From contig NZ_CP127294.1 of the NCBI RefSeq assembly GCF_030285625.1, positions 1,932,001-1,996,000 of the forward strand: 64,000 bases of DNA, written 5' to 3'. This document shows positions 41,196 through 50,943 of the stretch, one piece after another. Numbering within the stretch: position 1 is the first letter of the stretch; each line of letters begins with the position of its first letter. The notes beneath the pieces are model-generated. The model saw only the letters and a program-made list of their open reading frames with translations. It made no database searches and was not told the origin of the DNA. The position numbers were made by a program, and so were the translations under genes. Source of the stretch: Amycolatopsis sp. 2-15 (GTDB lineage: Bacteria; Actinomycetota; Actinomycetes; Mycobacteriales; Pseudonocardiaceae).

Positions 41196-41987
41196 TCAGC
41201 CGGCGGGGGAGGCGGTGATCGTGCATTCCTCGGCGGCGCCCAGATTCAGCACGGCAGCAGCGGATCCGCCGTTGACGGCGATCGCCAGGTGGCCGGCGGA
41301 GTCGGTGAAAACCAGGTTCGCGCCCTGGGGCACGGCGCCGAACGTCCGCCCGATCGTCGCCGGCACCGCCACGCGTCCGCTGTGGACCGTGACCCCGCCG
41401 GTCAGGCCGGTCAGCTCGAGGTCGGCGGGGGTGGCGGCGAGCTGGACGTTGCCGAAGTGGTCGACCGTCAGCACGTCCGACACCAGCTTCCCGGGGAACG
41501 CGGCGATCAACGGCTCCGGCAGCCGGACCAGGTCGTCGACCTCGGGCCCGAAGCTCGCGGGTTCGGCCCCGAGCGCGAGGCGGGCGGCGGCGGGGGCGAA
41601 CACGTCGCGGCCGTGGAAGGTCGCCGACGCCGGGTCGGGCACGTCGATCTCGTAGGCCCCGGTCACGCCGCCGAGCGCGGCCGCGGCGGGCAGGAGCAGG
41701 CCGTTGTCGGGCCCGACCAGCAGACCGCCGGGGGTGACGACGACCAGTCCGCGCCGCGCGGTTCCGACCCCCGGGTCCACCACGGCCAGGTGCACGGCGT
41801 CCGGCAGCGAGGGCACGGTCTGCGCCAGCACCGCGGCGCCCGGGCGCACCTGCTGCGGCGGCACGAGGTGCGTCACGTCGAGCACCCGGACGTCGGGCGC
41901 CAGGCGCGCGATCACCCCGTGGCAGGCCGCGACGAAGCCGTCGCGCAGGCCGTAGTCGGTGGTGAAGGAGATCCAGCGGTAGCGCAT
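41196..41987 (-). CDS. SAM hydroxide adenosyltransferase (DUF62)
   Basis: Hydrolyses S-adenosylmethionine to adenosine and methionine by using hydroxide (known activity of the DUF62 family, relatives of fluorinase). The 263-residue sequence has the N-terminal SFTTDYGLRDGFVAACHGV, VVDPGVGTARRGLVV, VGPDNGLLLPAA and the GRDVFAPAAARLA motif; the C-terminal domain has VDHFGNVQL. The fluorinase-specific loop is not evident. ATG 41987 is preferred because it starts MRYRWISFTTDYG; ATGs at 41996 and 41999 add up to four residues. Divergent from purC with 47 bases between starts. Confidence 0.92.
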   Translation of the reverse strand: MRYRWISFTTDYGLRDGFVAACHGVIARLAPDVRVLDVTHLVPPQQVRPGAAVLAQTVPSLPDAVHLAVVDPGVGTARRGLVVVTPGGLLVGPDNGLLLPAAAALGGVTGAYEIDVPDPASATFHGRDVFAPAAARLALGAEPASFGPEVDDLVRLPEPLIAAFPGKLVSDVLTVDHFGNVQLAATPADLELTGLTGGVTVHSGRVAVPATIGRTFGAVPQGANLVFTDSAGHLAIAVNGGSAAAVLNLGAAEECTITASPAG

Positions 41988-42022
41988 GACCTGCATCATC
42001 CTCGGTTCCGACGGCCTCGGGT

Positions 42023-42028
42023 TAGGGT
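42023..42028 (+). promoter_or_regulatory. purC -10 element, leaderless promoter
   Basis: TAGGGT, 6 bases before GTG 42035, no ribosome site between. Same arrangement as purD and purB. Confidence 0.6.
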
Positions 42029-42034
42029 GCAGCC

Positions 42035-42919
<885 letters not shown>

Positions 42920-42951
42920 AACTGTCGGTGGTCGCTGGCAGACTGGGTGTC

Positions 42952-43785
42952 ATGAGCGAGGCTTTGGTACTGGGCGGCGGCGGGGTCGCCGGAATCGCGT
43001 GGATGACGGGCCTGCTGGCGGGCCTGGCCGACGCGGGGCGGGACGTCAGCGGGGCGGACCTGATCGTCGGCACGTCGGCGGGCTCGACCGTCGCCGCGCA
43101 GATCGGCAGCGGGTTGAGCCTGGGCGAGCTCTACGTCCGGCAGACGGACCCGGCGCGCCAGTCCCCGGAGATCATGGTCGAGGTGGACCTGGAGAAGTTC
43201 GGCGAGCAGTTCGGCACCGCGGTTTCGGCCGGCTCGGTGCTCGAGGTCCGGCGCGCGGTCGGCGAGCTGGCGCTGTCGGCCTCGACGGTGCCGGAGTCGC
43301 GCCGCCGCTCGGTGATTGAGGCGCGGCTCCCGTCGCACGAGTGGCCCACCCGCGAGCTGGCCATCGTGGCGGTCGACGCTGCCTCCGGCGAGCCTCGTGT
43401 CTTCCGCAACGACTCGGGCGTTCCGCTGGTCGACGCCGTGGCCGCCAGCTGCGCCGTCCCGGGCATCTGGCCGCCGGTCACCATCGCCGGCCACCGCTAC
43501 GTCGACGGCGGGGTGCGGTCCGCGGACAACGCCGACTACGCGGCGGGATACGACCGGGTGCTGGTGGTCGTGCCCCTCGGCTCGGTCGACGTGTTCCCCA
43601 CGGAGAAGCCCTTCGCGGACGTCGTGGCTTCGCTGCGCGCCGGCGGTGCCGCGGTGGCCGTGGTGGAACCCGACGAGGCCTCCCTCGCGGCGATCGGCCA
43701 GAACCCCCTGGACCCGCAGACACGCCGCCCGTCCGCCGAGGCGGGGCGGGCGCAGGGCAAGGACCTGGAGATCGTCTGGTCGTGA
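42952..43785 (+). CDS. patatin-like phospholipase
   Basis: Patatin-family acyl hydrolase of 277 residues with a Ser-Asp dyad. Oxyanion loop LGGGGVAGIAW (10-20), nucleophile GTSAGS, and catalytic Asp in VDGGVRS. No signal peptide, so it acts in the cytoplasm or at the membrane on lipid esters. ATG 42952 follows CAGACT with a 7-base gap and lacks a ribosome site. Bacterial members act on phospholipids or lyso-lipids; specificity unknown. Confidence 0.9.
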   Translation: MSEALVLGGGGVAGIAWMTGLLAGLADAGRDVSGADLIVGTSAGSTVAAQIGSGLSLGELYVRQTDPARQSPEIMVEVDLEKFGEQFGTAVSAGSVLEVRRAVGELALSASTVPESRRRSVIEARLPSHEWPTRELAIVAVDAASGEPRVFRNDSGVPLVDAVAASCAVPGIWPPVTIAGHRYVDGGVRSADNADYAAGYDRVLVVVPLGSVDVFPTEKPFADVVASLRAGGAAVAVVEPDEASLAAIGQNPLDPQTRRPSAEAGRAQGKDLEIVWS

Positions 43786-44206
43786 TCGCGGGCCACGTCG
43801 TGCCCCCGGCCGCTGTCAACTCCACCCCCTGACTTGTCCGCACCCACCCGCCCAAGCCGCACTTGTCCACAGATTCCGCTCGCGCCGTTTTTCGGGATCA
43901 AGTGAGCTCCGGTGCCTCTTGTGCGGGTGAAGGTGCCGCGCAGGGATTTGGCGTCCGCGGTGGCTGTCCTCGGTGCGGGGTCGTGCGGATCGGTGTCGTG
44001 GCCGGTGAGCCAGTTGCTGATGTCGTCGTCGAGGATGTTGTCGTCGAGCGGGCTTGGCACGCGCCGCGTGGTGGCCTCGTCGGGTGTCACGTAGCGGCTG
44101 GGGATGGAATCGGGTGCCCAGTGCGGGCTTGTTCGGGGTGTGATCGCTTCATGAGTGAGGCAGAAAACAGGCAACCGGCTCGACTTTCACTGGCAGACTG
44201 GCGCCC
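43786..44206. other. decayed stretch with transposase remnant
   Basis: About 420 bases between the patatin-like and FMN reductase genes. It contains a TTGTCCACA motif (43863-43871) and a minus-strand fragment resembling an ISAs1-type transposase (43884-44117). Nothing else here supports a gene. Confidence 0.5.
43884..44117 (-). pseudogene. ISAs1-family transposase remnant
   Basis: The minus-strand frame reads YVTPDEATTRRVPSPLDDN, then DDDISNWLTGHD, then TADAKSLRGTFTRTRGTGAH. In ISAs1-type transposases the P-S-E-x-T-I-R-R...L segment is followed by the DDE-domain start VVAVDGKSLRGT-(K)-G-x-VHL. The order and spacing fit, but the catalytic Asp-Gly has changed to Asp-Ala, and both ends of the gene are absent. 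No inverted repeats were found. It is about 78 codons of a family usually 350-440 long, so it is a decayed fragment. Confidence 0.55.
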
Positions 44207-44728
44207 GTGATCCTGCTCATCTGCGGCAGTCTGCGGGGCGGTTCGGTGAACGCGGCGGTGATCGGGACCGCCGCGAGGTTCACCGAGTCCAAGGTCTACG
44301 CGGGCCTCGGCGACCTCCCGCACTTCAACCCCGACGACGATCAAGACCCCCTGCACCCGGCCGTCGTGGCGTTGCGCGCGGAGGTCGGGGCGGCCGACGG
44401 CGTGCTGATCTGCACGCCGGAGTACGCGGGCGGCCTGCCGGGGTCGTTCAAGAACCTGCTGGACTGGACCGTCGGCGGCGGTGAGATCTACGGCAAGCCC
44501 GTGTCGTGGATCAACGCGTCGTCGGTCGCGGCTCCCACCGGCGGCGCGGACGCCCACAAGTCCCTGCGCAAAGTCCTCACCTACGCCGGCGCGCGCATCG
44601 TCGAAGACGCCTGCGCGCGCATCCCCATCCCGCGCCACACCGCGTCCGACGGCGTCATCACCGATCCCGACCTGCGCGGCCGGATCGCGATGGCCGTGAG
44701 CAGGTTGGTGGAGGCCACCAAAGCCTGA
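44207..44728 (+). CDS. NADPH-dependent FMN reductase
   Basis: Flavodoxin-fold reductase of 173 residues. FMN-phosphate loop ICGSLRGGSVN at the N-terminus and LICTPEYAGGLPGSFKNLLDW, the standard flavin-binding segment. Uses NADPH to reduce FMN or quinones. GTG 44207 without a ribosome site, behind CAGACT-type -10 sequence, so a leaderless transcript is likely. Stands alone beside a transposase remnant. Physiological acceptor not known. Confidence 0.92.
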   Translation: MILLICGSLRGGSVNAAVIGTAARFTESKVYAGLGDLPHFNPDDDQDPLHPAVVALRAEVGAADGVLICTPEYAGGLPGSFKNLLDWTVGGGEIYGKPVSWINASSVAAPTGGADAHKSLRKVLTYAGARIVEDACARIPIPRHTASDGVITDPDLRGRIAMAVSRLVEATKA

Positions 44729-44803
44729 CACTGCGTAACTCTCATGTGTCCTTTCTGTGCAGTTCACGGCGTTGTCAGGCAGGCGCCATCGGCCTGAGGC
44801 GCA

Positions 44804-45511
44804 ATGGGAGACGTGGATGCTCGCCTGCTGGTATCGCTGTCCGGGGCCACCCCGCGCGCGCTGCACCGCTGCGCCGACCTCGCGTCGGAGCTGGAGCGGC
44901 GGCGGGTGCCGCTGTCGATCCTGCACGTCGCGCGGACCGAGGACGGCCCCGTGACCGCCTGGGTGCGCACGCGCGCCGCCGCCGGGGACTCGGTGCTGCT
45001 GCACGGCTACGACCACCGCATCACGCCGACGCACCGCACCGTCCAGCTCGGCCGCCGCGCGGAGTTCGCCTCACTGCCGGCGCACGAAGCGCGCCTGCGC
45101 CTGATCGCCGCGAAGGCCGCGCTCGACACCACCGGCGTCGCCGTCGACGGCTTCGCGCCGCCGCGCTGGCTCGCTTCGCAGGGCACGCTGCAAGCGTTGC
45201 GGGAACACGGTTTCACGCTCTGCGCCGACGCGGGGTCCGTCCGTGACCTCGTGACGGGTGAGGTGCTCCGGGCGCGCGTGCAGGAGTTCACGAGCCAGTC
45301 GCACCGCACCGAGACGGTCCGCTGCTTCGCCCTCGTGCTGGCGTCGGCCCGCGCCGCCCGCCGCGGCGGCCTGGTGCGCCTCGGCATCGACGCTGCCGAC
45401 CTCACCCGCCCCGGCCTGCGCCAGGCGCTGCTCGACGCGGTCGACGTCGCCATCGAAAACCGCGCCTTCGGCAGCACCTACGGCTCCCTGCGCCGCGCGG
45501 CCGCCGCCTGA
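44804..45511 (+). CDS. DUF2334/polysaccharide deacetylase-like protein
   Basis: A 235-residue TIM-barrel-type protein related to DUF2334 and polysaccharide deacetylases: LLVSLSGATPRALHRCADL, a HGYDHR motif equivalent to the metal-binding HTxxH region, FAPPRWLASQGTLQALREHGFTLC, and a C-terminal end LRQALLDAVDVAIENRAFG. The first metal Asp (usually DD near the N-terminus) appears as LSG, so metal binding may be altered. Function unknown; a deacetylase-like role on a glycan is inference. Confidence 0.82.
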   Translation: MGDVDARLLVSLSGATPRALHRCADLASELERRRVPLSILHVARTEDGPVTAWVRTRAAAGDSVLLHGYDHRITPTHRTVQLGRRAEFASLPAHEARLRLIAAKAALDTTGVAVDGFAPPRWLASQGTLQALREHGFTLCADAGSVRDLVTGEVLRARVQEFTSQSHRTETVRCFALVLASARAARRGGLVRLGIDAADLTRPGLRQALLDAVDVAIENRAFGSTYGSLRRAAAA

Positions 45512-45540
45512 CCCCACGCGCCGAGCGCGCGGCTGGAATC

Positions 45541-46125
45541 ATGGGCCGCATGGCGGAAGCGAAGACCACGGTGAGCCCGGCGGCAGTCCGCGACGCCGCC
45601 CTCACGCTGTTCGCCGAGCGCGGTTACCACGGCACCGCGCTCAGCCAGATCGCGGCGGCGCTCGGCATCCGCACGCCCAGCCTGTACAACCACATGCGCG
45701 CCAAGCAGGACCTCCTGCGCGACATCGTCGCCGACACCACCGAACAGGTCTGGGCCGACTACGAGGCCGCCGTCGCCGGCATCGACGACGTCGCCGAACG
45801 CCTCCGCCGCGCAACCCGCGTCTACGCTCTGCGCCACGCCACCCACCGCCGCGAAGCCCTCATCGTCAACCGTGACATCGCCAGCCTCGAAGACCCCGCC
45901 CGCACGACCGTTCTCGAGCTCCGCCGTCGCCACGCCCATGCTTTCCGCAGCCTCATCGAACAGGCCGGCCCCACCGACGAGGAATCCGCGACACTCGCGG
46001 CGTTCGGCATCCTGGAGATGTGCGTGAGCATCGCCCGCTGGTTCCACGAAGACGGGCCACTTTCGGCGGAGGCCGTGGCGGACAAGTACAGCGAGTACGC
46101 CCTGCGGGTCGCGGGTCTCGCCTGA
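45541..46125 (+). CDS. TetR-family regulator (left flank of catabolic region)
   Basis: Regulator of 194 residues; ATG 45541 or 45550. The recognition region FAERGYHGTALSQIAAALGIRTPSLYNHMRAKQDLL is almost the same as in the TetR encoded at 57391-57984 at the far end of the region (TALSQIADVLRIRTPSLYNHM), and the ligand domains share YALRHATHRREALIVNRD / YAFRHATHRREALVVNRD and EMCVSIARWF. An AACTAA-N6-TTAGTT operator at 46206-46223, 80 bases downstream of its stop, precedes the acyl-CoA ligase. Hence it probably controls that gene; direct autoregulation is not shown by sequence. Confidence 0.93.
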   Translation: MGRMAEAKTTVSPAAVRDAALTLFAERGYHGTALSQIAAALGIRTPSLYNHMRAKQDLLRDIVADTTEQVWADYEAAVAGIDDVAERLRRATRVYALRHATHRREALIVNRDIASLEDPARTTVLELRRRHAHAFRSLIEQAGPTDEESATLAAFGILEMCVSIARWFHEDGPLSAEAVADKYSEYALRVAGLA

Positions 46126-46205
46126 CCGCGGCCCCACCCACAAACCACCCGAACCGCCACCCGACCGCACCTTGCCCCGGCCGCCGCTCCTCCCTACACT
46201 CCATC

Positions 46206-46223
46206 AACTAACTATCATTAGTT
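46206..46223. promoter_or_regulatory. operator AACTAA-N6-TTAGTT before acyl-CoA ligase
   Basis: Perfect 6-base arms with a 6-base spacer, 19 bases upstream of the ligase start. A close copy (AACTAA-N6-TTAGTA) is at 47824-47841. TetR dimers bind such sites, and two TetR genes flank the region. Confidence 0.65.
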
Positions 46224-46242
46224 AACCTCGGTGGAGATGTCG

Positions 46243-47778
46243 ATGCTCAGAGTCGAGTTGATTCGTCCCATCCCTCAGCTGCTGGTCAGGCACGCGGCGC
46301 GCTTCGGGGGCAAGGTCGCGTTCTACGACGATCGCCGGGCGGTGACGTACGAGGAGCTGGCCGAGCGCACCCGGCGGCTCGCCGGGAATCTCGTGGACCG
46401 CGGCGTGGCTCGGGGTGCGCGGGTGCTGATCTACCTGGACAACAGCGTCGAGACGGCCGAGTCTTATCTCGCGACGACGCGGCTCGGTGCGGTCGGGGTG
46501 TGCGTGAACCCGAATGCCGCACCCGCGGAGGTCGCGTACCAGCTCGCCGACAGCGAGGCGCGCGTCGTGATCACCGACGACGCGCACGTCGGCCACGTCC
46601 GCGCGATGGTCAACGGCCGTGAGGTGCTGGTCGTGCTGGTGACGGAAGACGAAGCACCCGAAGAGAACTACGAGCACCTCGCCACCGCCGAGCCGAACGC
46701 CGCGCCCCGGGACGACCTCGGGCTCGACGACGTCGCGTGGATGCTTTACACGTCCGGCACGACCGGTCGCCCCAAGGGTGTGCTGCTCACGCAGCGCAGC
46801 TGCCTCTGGGTGGTCGCCGCGTGCTGGGCGCCGATCGTGGGCCTCACGTCGGCCGATCGGGTGCTCTGCCCGCTGCCGCTGTTCCACTCCTACGCGCTGG
46901 ACCTGTGCGTGCTCGGCGTCTTCGCCGTCGGCGCGACTGAGCGGATCCTGCCGCGCTTCTCCACGCCCCGCGTGCTCGAGCTCCTCGAACAAGAGCCGTT
47001 CACGCTGATGCCCGGCGTGCCCACGATGTTCCAGTACCTCCTGCACGGCGTCCGCGGCACGCCGTGGAGCAGCACCACGCTGCGCATGTGCGTGTCGGCC
47101 GGCGCGATCATGCCGGCGGCGCTCAACGCCGAGTTCGAGGAGGCGTTCGGCGTGCAGCTGCTGGAGGGTTACGGCATCACCGAAACGTCCACAATGGTCA
47201 CCATGAACACCCCGGACGGCGGGCGGGTCCTGGGTTCGTGCGGCCTGCCGCTGCCCGGCGTCGGCGTACGGCTCGTCGACCCCGTGACCGGCGAGGACGT
47301 CGGCGTCGGCGAAGAGGGCGAGCTGTGGGTCAGCGGCCCGAACATCATGCGGGGCTACCACAACCGCGCCGAGGCCAGTGCCGAAGTGCTGCAGCTCGGT
47401 TGGTACCGCACCGGCGACCTCGGCCGCCGCGACGCCAACGGCTTCCTCACGATTTCCGGCCGCACGAAGGAGCTCATCATCCGCGGCGGCGAGAACATCT
47501 ACCCCGCCGAGGTCGAAGCGGTGCTACTGAAGGTGCCCGGCGTGGCCGACGCCGCCGTCGTCGCCCGCAAACACGCCGATCTCGGCGAGGTGCCGGTGGC
47601 GTTCGTCGTGCCCGACGAAGCCGGTGCGCTCGACGTCGCCACGCTGCTTGCCGCCTGTGCGCAGGAGCTCTCGCACTTCAAAGTGCCCGAGCAGATCCTC
47701 GAAATCGACGCCATCCCCCGTACCGGCTCCGGCAAGGTCATGCGCTTCCGGCTCCAGGAACGCCTGGTCGACGCCTGA
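46243..47778 (+). CDS. AMP-forming acyl-CoA ligase
   Basis: ANL-superfamily CoA ligase, 511 residues, activating a carboxylic acid with ATP and CoA. P-loop motif YTSGTTGRPKGVLLT, GYGITETSTM, the hinge and A8 region YRTGDLGRRDANGFL and GRTKELIIRGGENIYPAEVE, and the catalytic Lys in RTGSGKVMRFRL. No signal peptide. ATG 46243 follows GGTGGAG with correct spacing; in-frame GTG 46231 and ATG 46237 are too close to or before it. It has its own operator and is followed by a second operator before the main operon. Substrate is probably a hydroxylated or cyclic acid used by the downstream molybdenum hydroxylase (inference). Confidence 0.93.
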   Translation: MLRVELIRPIPQLLVRHAARFGGKVAFYDDRRAVTYEELAERTRRLAGNLVDRGVARGARVLIYLDNSVETAESYLATTRLGAVGVCVNPNAAPAEVAYQLADSEARVVITDDAHVGHVRAMVNGREVLVVLVTEDEAPEENYEHLATAEPNAAPRDDLGLDDVAWMLYTSGTTGRPKGVLLTQRSCLWVVAACWAPIVGLTSADRVLCPLPLFHSYALDLCVLGVFAVGATERILPRFSTPRVLELLEQEPFTLMPGVPTMFQYLLHGVRGTPWSSTTLRMCVSAGAIMPAALNAEFEEAFGVQLLEGYGITETSTMVTMNTPDGGRVLGSCGLPLPGVGVRLVDPVTGEDVGVGEEGELWVSGPNIMRGYHNRAEASAEVLQLGWYRTGDLGRRDANGFLTISGRTKELIIRGGENIYPAEVEAVLLKVPGVADAAVVARKHADLGEVPVAFVVPDEAGALDVATLLAACAQELSHFKVPEQILEIDAIPRTGSGKVMRFRLQERLVDA

Positions 47779-47823
47779 TTCCGCCCGCGGGTTGACCGCA
47801 CGGAACCCTGCCCTTACGCTGCG

Positions 47824-47841
47824 AACTAACGTTAATTAGTA
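47824..47841. promoter_or_regulatory. operator AACTAA-N6-TTAGTA before main catabolic operon
   Basis: Near-perfect copy of the site at 46206-46223, 11 bases upstream of the CoxG-like gene. It precedes a run of coupled genes to 57984. Confidence 0.65.
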
Positions 47842-47852
47842 AGGTGGTGTAC

Positions 47853-48467
47853 GTGGACCTCTCCAACACCTTCACCGTCGACCTGCCGGTCGACGCCGCC
47901 TGGCGCGTGCTGACGGACCTCGAACGTGTCGCGCCATGCATGCCCGGCGCGGCCCTGCTCGGTGTCGAAGACGGCGTGTACCGCGGCGCGGTGAGGATCA
48001 AGGTGGGCCCCGTTTCCGCGAAGTACCAGGGCACGGCGCGCTTCGTCGAGAAGGACGACGGCGCCCACCGCGCGGTGCTGCGGGCCGAGGGCAAGGACAC
48101 GGGCGGCCAGGGCAACGCGGCCGCGACGGTCACCGCCACGCTCACCGAGCAGGGCCGCGGGACGAAGGTCGACGTGCGCACCGACCTGGCGTTGTCCGGC
48201 CGGGTCGCGCAGTTCGGCCGCGGCGTGATCGCCGACGTCACGGGCAAGCTGCTCGGCCAGTTCGTCCAACGGCTGGAAGCGGAGCTCGCGAGCGCCGCGC
48301 CGGTCAAGCCCGTCAAGCCCGCGAGCCTCGACGACGTCGAACCGCTCGACGTGATGGCGAGCGTCGGCGGCACGGTCGCCAAGCGCGCGGTGCCCGTCGC
48401 GGCGGTCGCGCTGCTGCTCGTCGTGCTCGCGATCCTCCTGGCACGCAAGGGAAAGGCGACGCAGTGA
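47853..48467 (+). CDS. CoxG-like SRPBCC protein with C-terminal membrane anchor
   Basis: SRPBCC/START-like protein of 204 residues in the CoxG group (VDLSNTFTVDLPVDAAWRVLTDLERVAPCMPGA is the family start). A helical anchor RAVPVAAVALLLVVLAILLARKGK lies at the end. CoxG proteins recruit CO-dehydrogenase to the membrane; here the relevant enzyme would be the CoxL-like molybdenum hydroxylase encoded downstream. GTG 47853 is preferred over 47844 and 47847 because AAGG lies 8 bases before it. Overlaps the aldehyde dehydrogenase gene by 4 bases. Confidence 0.88.
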   Translation: MDLSNTFTVDLPVDAAWRVLTDLERVAPCMPGAALLGVEDGVYRGAVRIKVGPVSAKYQGTARFVEKDDGAHRAVLRAEGKDTGGQGNAAATVTATLTEQGRGTKVDVRTDLALSGRVAQFGRGVIADVTGKLLGQFVQRLEAELASAAPVKPVKPASLDDVEPLDVMASVGGTVAKRAVPVAAVALLLVVLAILLARKGKATQ

Positions 48468-49858
48468 CCGTGGTCCGTGAACCCCACCTCTACGTCGGCG
48501 GCCAGTGGATCGCCGGCGGCGGCACCGACAGCGAGGTCGAGAACCCGGCCACCGAGGAGCTCGCGGGTGTCGTCACCCAGGCCTCGCCCGCCGTCGTCAA
48601 CCTGGCCGTGGCCTCGGCCAACGCGGCGTTCGACGGCTGGGCCACCACGCCCGTCGCCGAGCGGGCCGCGGCGCTGCGCCGCCTGCACGAGGTGATCACC
48701 CAGCGCGCCGAGCGGTTCGCCGAGCTCATCACGCTCGAACAGGGCTCACCACCGCCGGTGGCGCGGAAGTTGCATGTGGACACTCCGCTCGCGGTGCTGG
48801 CTCAGACGGCGGAAGCGTTGGGAGAGTTCCCCTTCCGTAGCGAGCTGGGAAACTCCGTGATCCTGCGTGAGCCCGTCGGGGTCGTCGCCGCGATCACGCC
48901 GTGGAACCTGCCGCTGCACCAGATCGTGGTCAAGGTCGTCCCGGCGCTCGCGGCCGGCTGCACCGTGGTGCTCAAACCCGCCGCGCTGACGCCGCTCACC
49001 GCGTTCGAGCTGATGCGCGCCTTCGAGGCCGCGGAGTTCCCGGCCGGTGTGATCAACCTGGTCACCGGCAGCGGCGGCGACGTCGGTGACCAGCTCACGC
49101 GCAACGCGAGCGTCGACCACGTGTCCTTCACCGGCTCGACGCCCGTGGGGGCGCAGGTCGCGGCTGCCGCGGCGGAGACGATCAAGGGTGTCACGCTGGA
49201 GCTGGGCGGGAAGTCCGCGAGCGTCGTGCTGTCCGATGTGGACGACGCGCTGCTCGCCAAGGCCGTGAAGGTCACCGTGGCCAACTGCTACCTCAACGGC
49301 GGCCAGACGTGCACCGCGCTCTCGCGCCTGATCGTGCCGAACGATCGGTTGCCGCAGGTGGAGGAATTGGCGGCCGCCGCGTCCGCGAAGTACGTGCCGG
49401 GCGAGCGGCTCGGGCCGCTGATCTCCGCCGGGCAGCGCAAGGAGGTCGAGAGCTTCCTGGGCTCGGGTGAGGCCCGCGTGATCACCGGCCCGGTCGAGCT
49501 GCCCGAACGCGGTCACTACGTCACTCCGACCGTCTACAGTGGCGTCGATCCCGACTCGCGCCTCGCGCAGGAGGAGATCTTCGGCCCGGTGCTGGTCATC
49601 CTGTCCGCGGAGTCAGACGACCACGCCATCGCCATCGCCAACAACTCGCGCTACGGCCTCGGCGGTGCGCTGTGGACCGGCGACCCGGACCACGCGCTGG
49701 AGTACGCCGCGCGCATCCGCACTGGTCAGGTCGACGTCAACGCGGCGCCGTTCAACCCGCGAGCGCCGTTCGGCGGGTACAAGGCGTCGGGCATCGGCCG
49801 GGAGATCGGCGACTACGGCATTTCCGACGTCCTCGAGATCAAGGCGGTGCAGCTGTGA
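48464..49858 (+). CDS. NAD(P)-dependent aldehyde dehydrogenase
   Basis: ALDH-superfamily enzyme of 464 residues. Catalytic C283 in NGGQTCTALSRL, general base E246 in VTLELGGKSA, cofactor region ITPWNLPLHQIVVKVVPALAAGCTVVLKPA and FTGSTPVGAQV. Oxidises an aldehyde to an acid. Couples by 4-base overlaps on both sides with the CoxG-like and alcohol dehydrogenase genes. In this operon it may feed the CoA ligase (inference). Confidence 0.93.
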   Translation: MTVVREPHLYVGGQWIAGGGTDSEVENPATEELAGVVTQASPAVVNLAVASANAAFDGWATTPVAERAAALRRLHEVITQRAERFAELITLEQGSPPPVARKLHVDTPLAVLAQTAEALGEFPFRSELGNSVILREPVGVVAAITPWNLPLHQIVVKVVPALAAGCTVVLKPAALTPLTAFELMRAFEAAEFPAGVINLVTGSGGDVGDQLTRNASVDHVSFTGSTPVGAQVAAAAAETIKGVTLELGGKSASVVLSDVDDALLAKAVKVTVANCYLNGGQTCTALSRLIVPNDRLPQVEELAAAASAKYVPGERLGPLISAGQRKEVESFLGSGEARVITGPVELPERGHYVTPTVYSGVDPDSRLAQEEIFGPVLVILSAESDDHAIAIANNSRYGLGGALWTGDPDHALEYAARIRTGQVDVNAAPFNPRAPFGGYKASGIGREIGDYGISDVLEIKAVQL

Positions 49859-50943
49859 CCGAAGTGAACGCGTTGGTGCTCCGGGAAACCGGCGCGCCGA
49901 TGACTGTGGAACGCATCCGCTTGCGCGACGTCGGCCCGGGTGACGTGCGGGTGCGTATCGATGCCACCGGCGTTTGTCACTCCGACCTGTCGCTGGCCCG
50001 CGGTGTCCTCGCGCAGCAGCTTCCGGCCGTGCTCGGGCACGAGGCGTGCGGAACGGTGCTGGAGACCGGCTCCGAAGTGACCGACCTCGCGGAGGGCGAC
50101 CGCGTGATCCTGCTGTGGATCACGCCGTGTGGCGACTGCGTTCACTGTGGACGGGGTGAGGCGCACCTGTGTGTGAACGGGGCCGCGCGTGGTAGTGAAC
50201 CGTACGCTGTGGACTCGGCCGGCAACCCCGTCTACGCGGGCTTGACGGTCGGGTCCTTCGCCGAGCAGACCGTCGTCCCGGCCGCCGCCGCGGTGAAGGT
50301 GCCCGACGACATCAGCTCCGCCGACGCCGCGTTGCTCGGCTGCGCGGTGACCACCGGAGTCGGGGCCGTCACCAAGACCGCGCGCGTCCAGCCCGACTCG
50401 TCGGTGCTGGTCGTGGGCCTCGGTGGCGTCGGCCTGGCGGCCATCCAGGGCGCGAAGCTGGCGGGCGCCCGCACGATCATCGCGGTCGACCGCAACCCCG
50501 ACAAGGCGGCCTACGCCACGAAACTGGGCGCCGATCATTTCGTCCCGGCCGACGACACCACCAAGAAGGCCGTGCGCGCCCTGACCGGCGGCGAAGGCGT
50601 CGACTACGCGTTCGACTGCGTCGGCTCGGCCCGCACGATCCGCGACGCCTGGGGCATGACCCGGCGTGGCGGCACCGCGTGCGTGGTCGGCGTCGGCGGC
50701 AAGGACGACCTCGTGTCCTTCAGCGCGCTCGAACTGTTCCACTTCGCCCGCACCCTCGTCGGCTGCGTCGCCGGCTCTCTCGACGCGGCCCACGACCTGC
50801 CGAGGTACTTCGAAGACGTCCGAAGTGGACGGCTGGACCTCGCGGCCATGGTGACCGGCCACGGTGGACTCGGCGACATCGAAACCGCGTTGGGTGACAT
50901 GGCCGCCGGCCAAGGTGTGCGGACGCTGGTGGTGCCGGCATGA
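49855..50943 (+). CDS. zinc-dependent alcohol dehydrogenase
   Basis: MDR-family class III-type alcohol dehydrogenase, 362 residues. Catalytic zinc ligands C (GVCHSD), H-E (GHEACG), structural zinc Cys cluster in CGDCVHCGRGEAHLC, and NAD motif VVGLGGVGLAAIQGAKLAGA. Oxidises an alcohol to the aldehyde used by the preceding ALDH, or reduces it. Coupled by 4-base overlaps to neighbours. Confidence 0.94.
   Translation: MTEVNALVLRETGAPMTVERIRLRDVGPGDVRVRIDATGVCHSDLSLARGVLAQQLPAVLGHEACGTVLETGSEVTDLAEGDRVILLWITPCGDCVHCGRGEAHLCVNGAARGSEPYAVDSAGNPVYAGLTVGSFAEQTVVPAAAAVKVPDDISSADAALLGCAVTTGVGAVTKTARVQPDSSVLVVGLGGVGLAAIQGAKLAGARTIIAVDRNPDKAAYATKLGADHFVPADDTTKKAVRALTGGEGVDYAFDCVGSARTIRDAWGMTRRGGTACVVGVGGKDDLVSFSALELFHFARTLVGCVAGSLDAAHDLPRYFEDVRSGRLDLAAMVTGHGGLGDIETALGDMAAGQGVRTLVVPA

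Noticed and set aside
43863..44210. Rightward open frame over the transposase relic
   Set aside because: Cys/Gly/Val-rich sequence without a domain; the opposite strand gives a recognisable ISAs1-type pattern.
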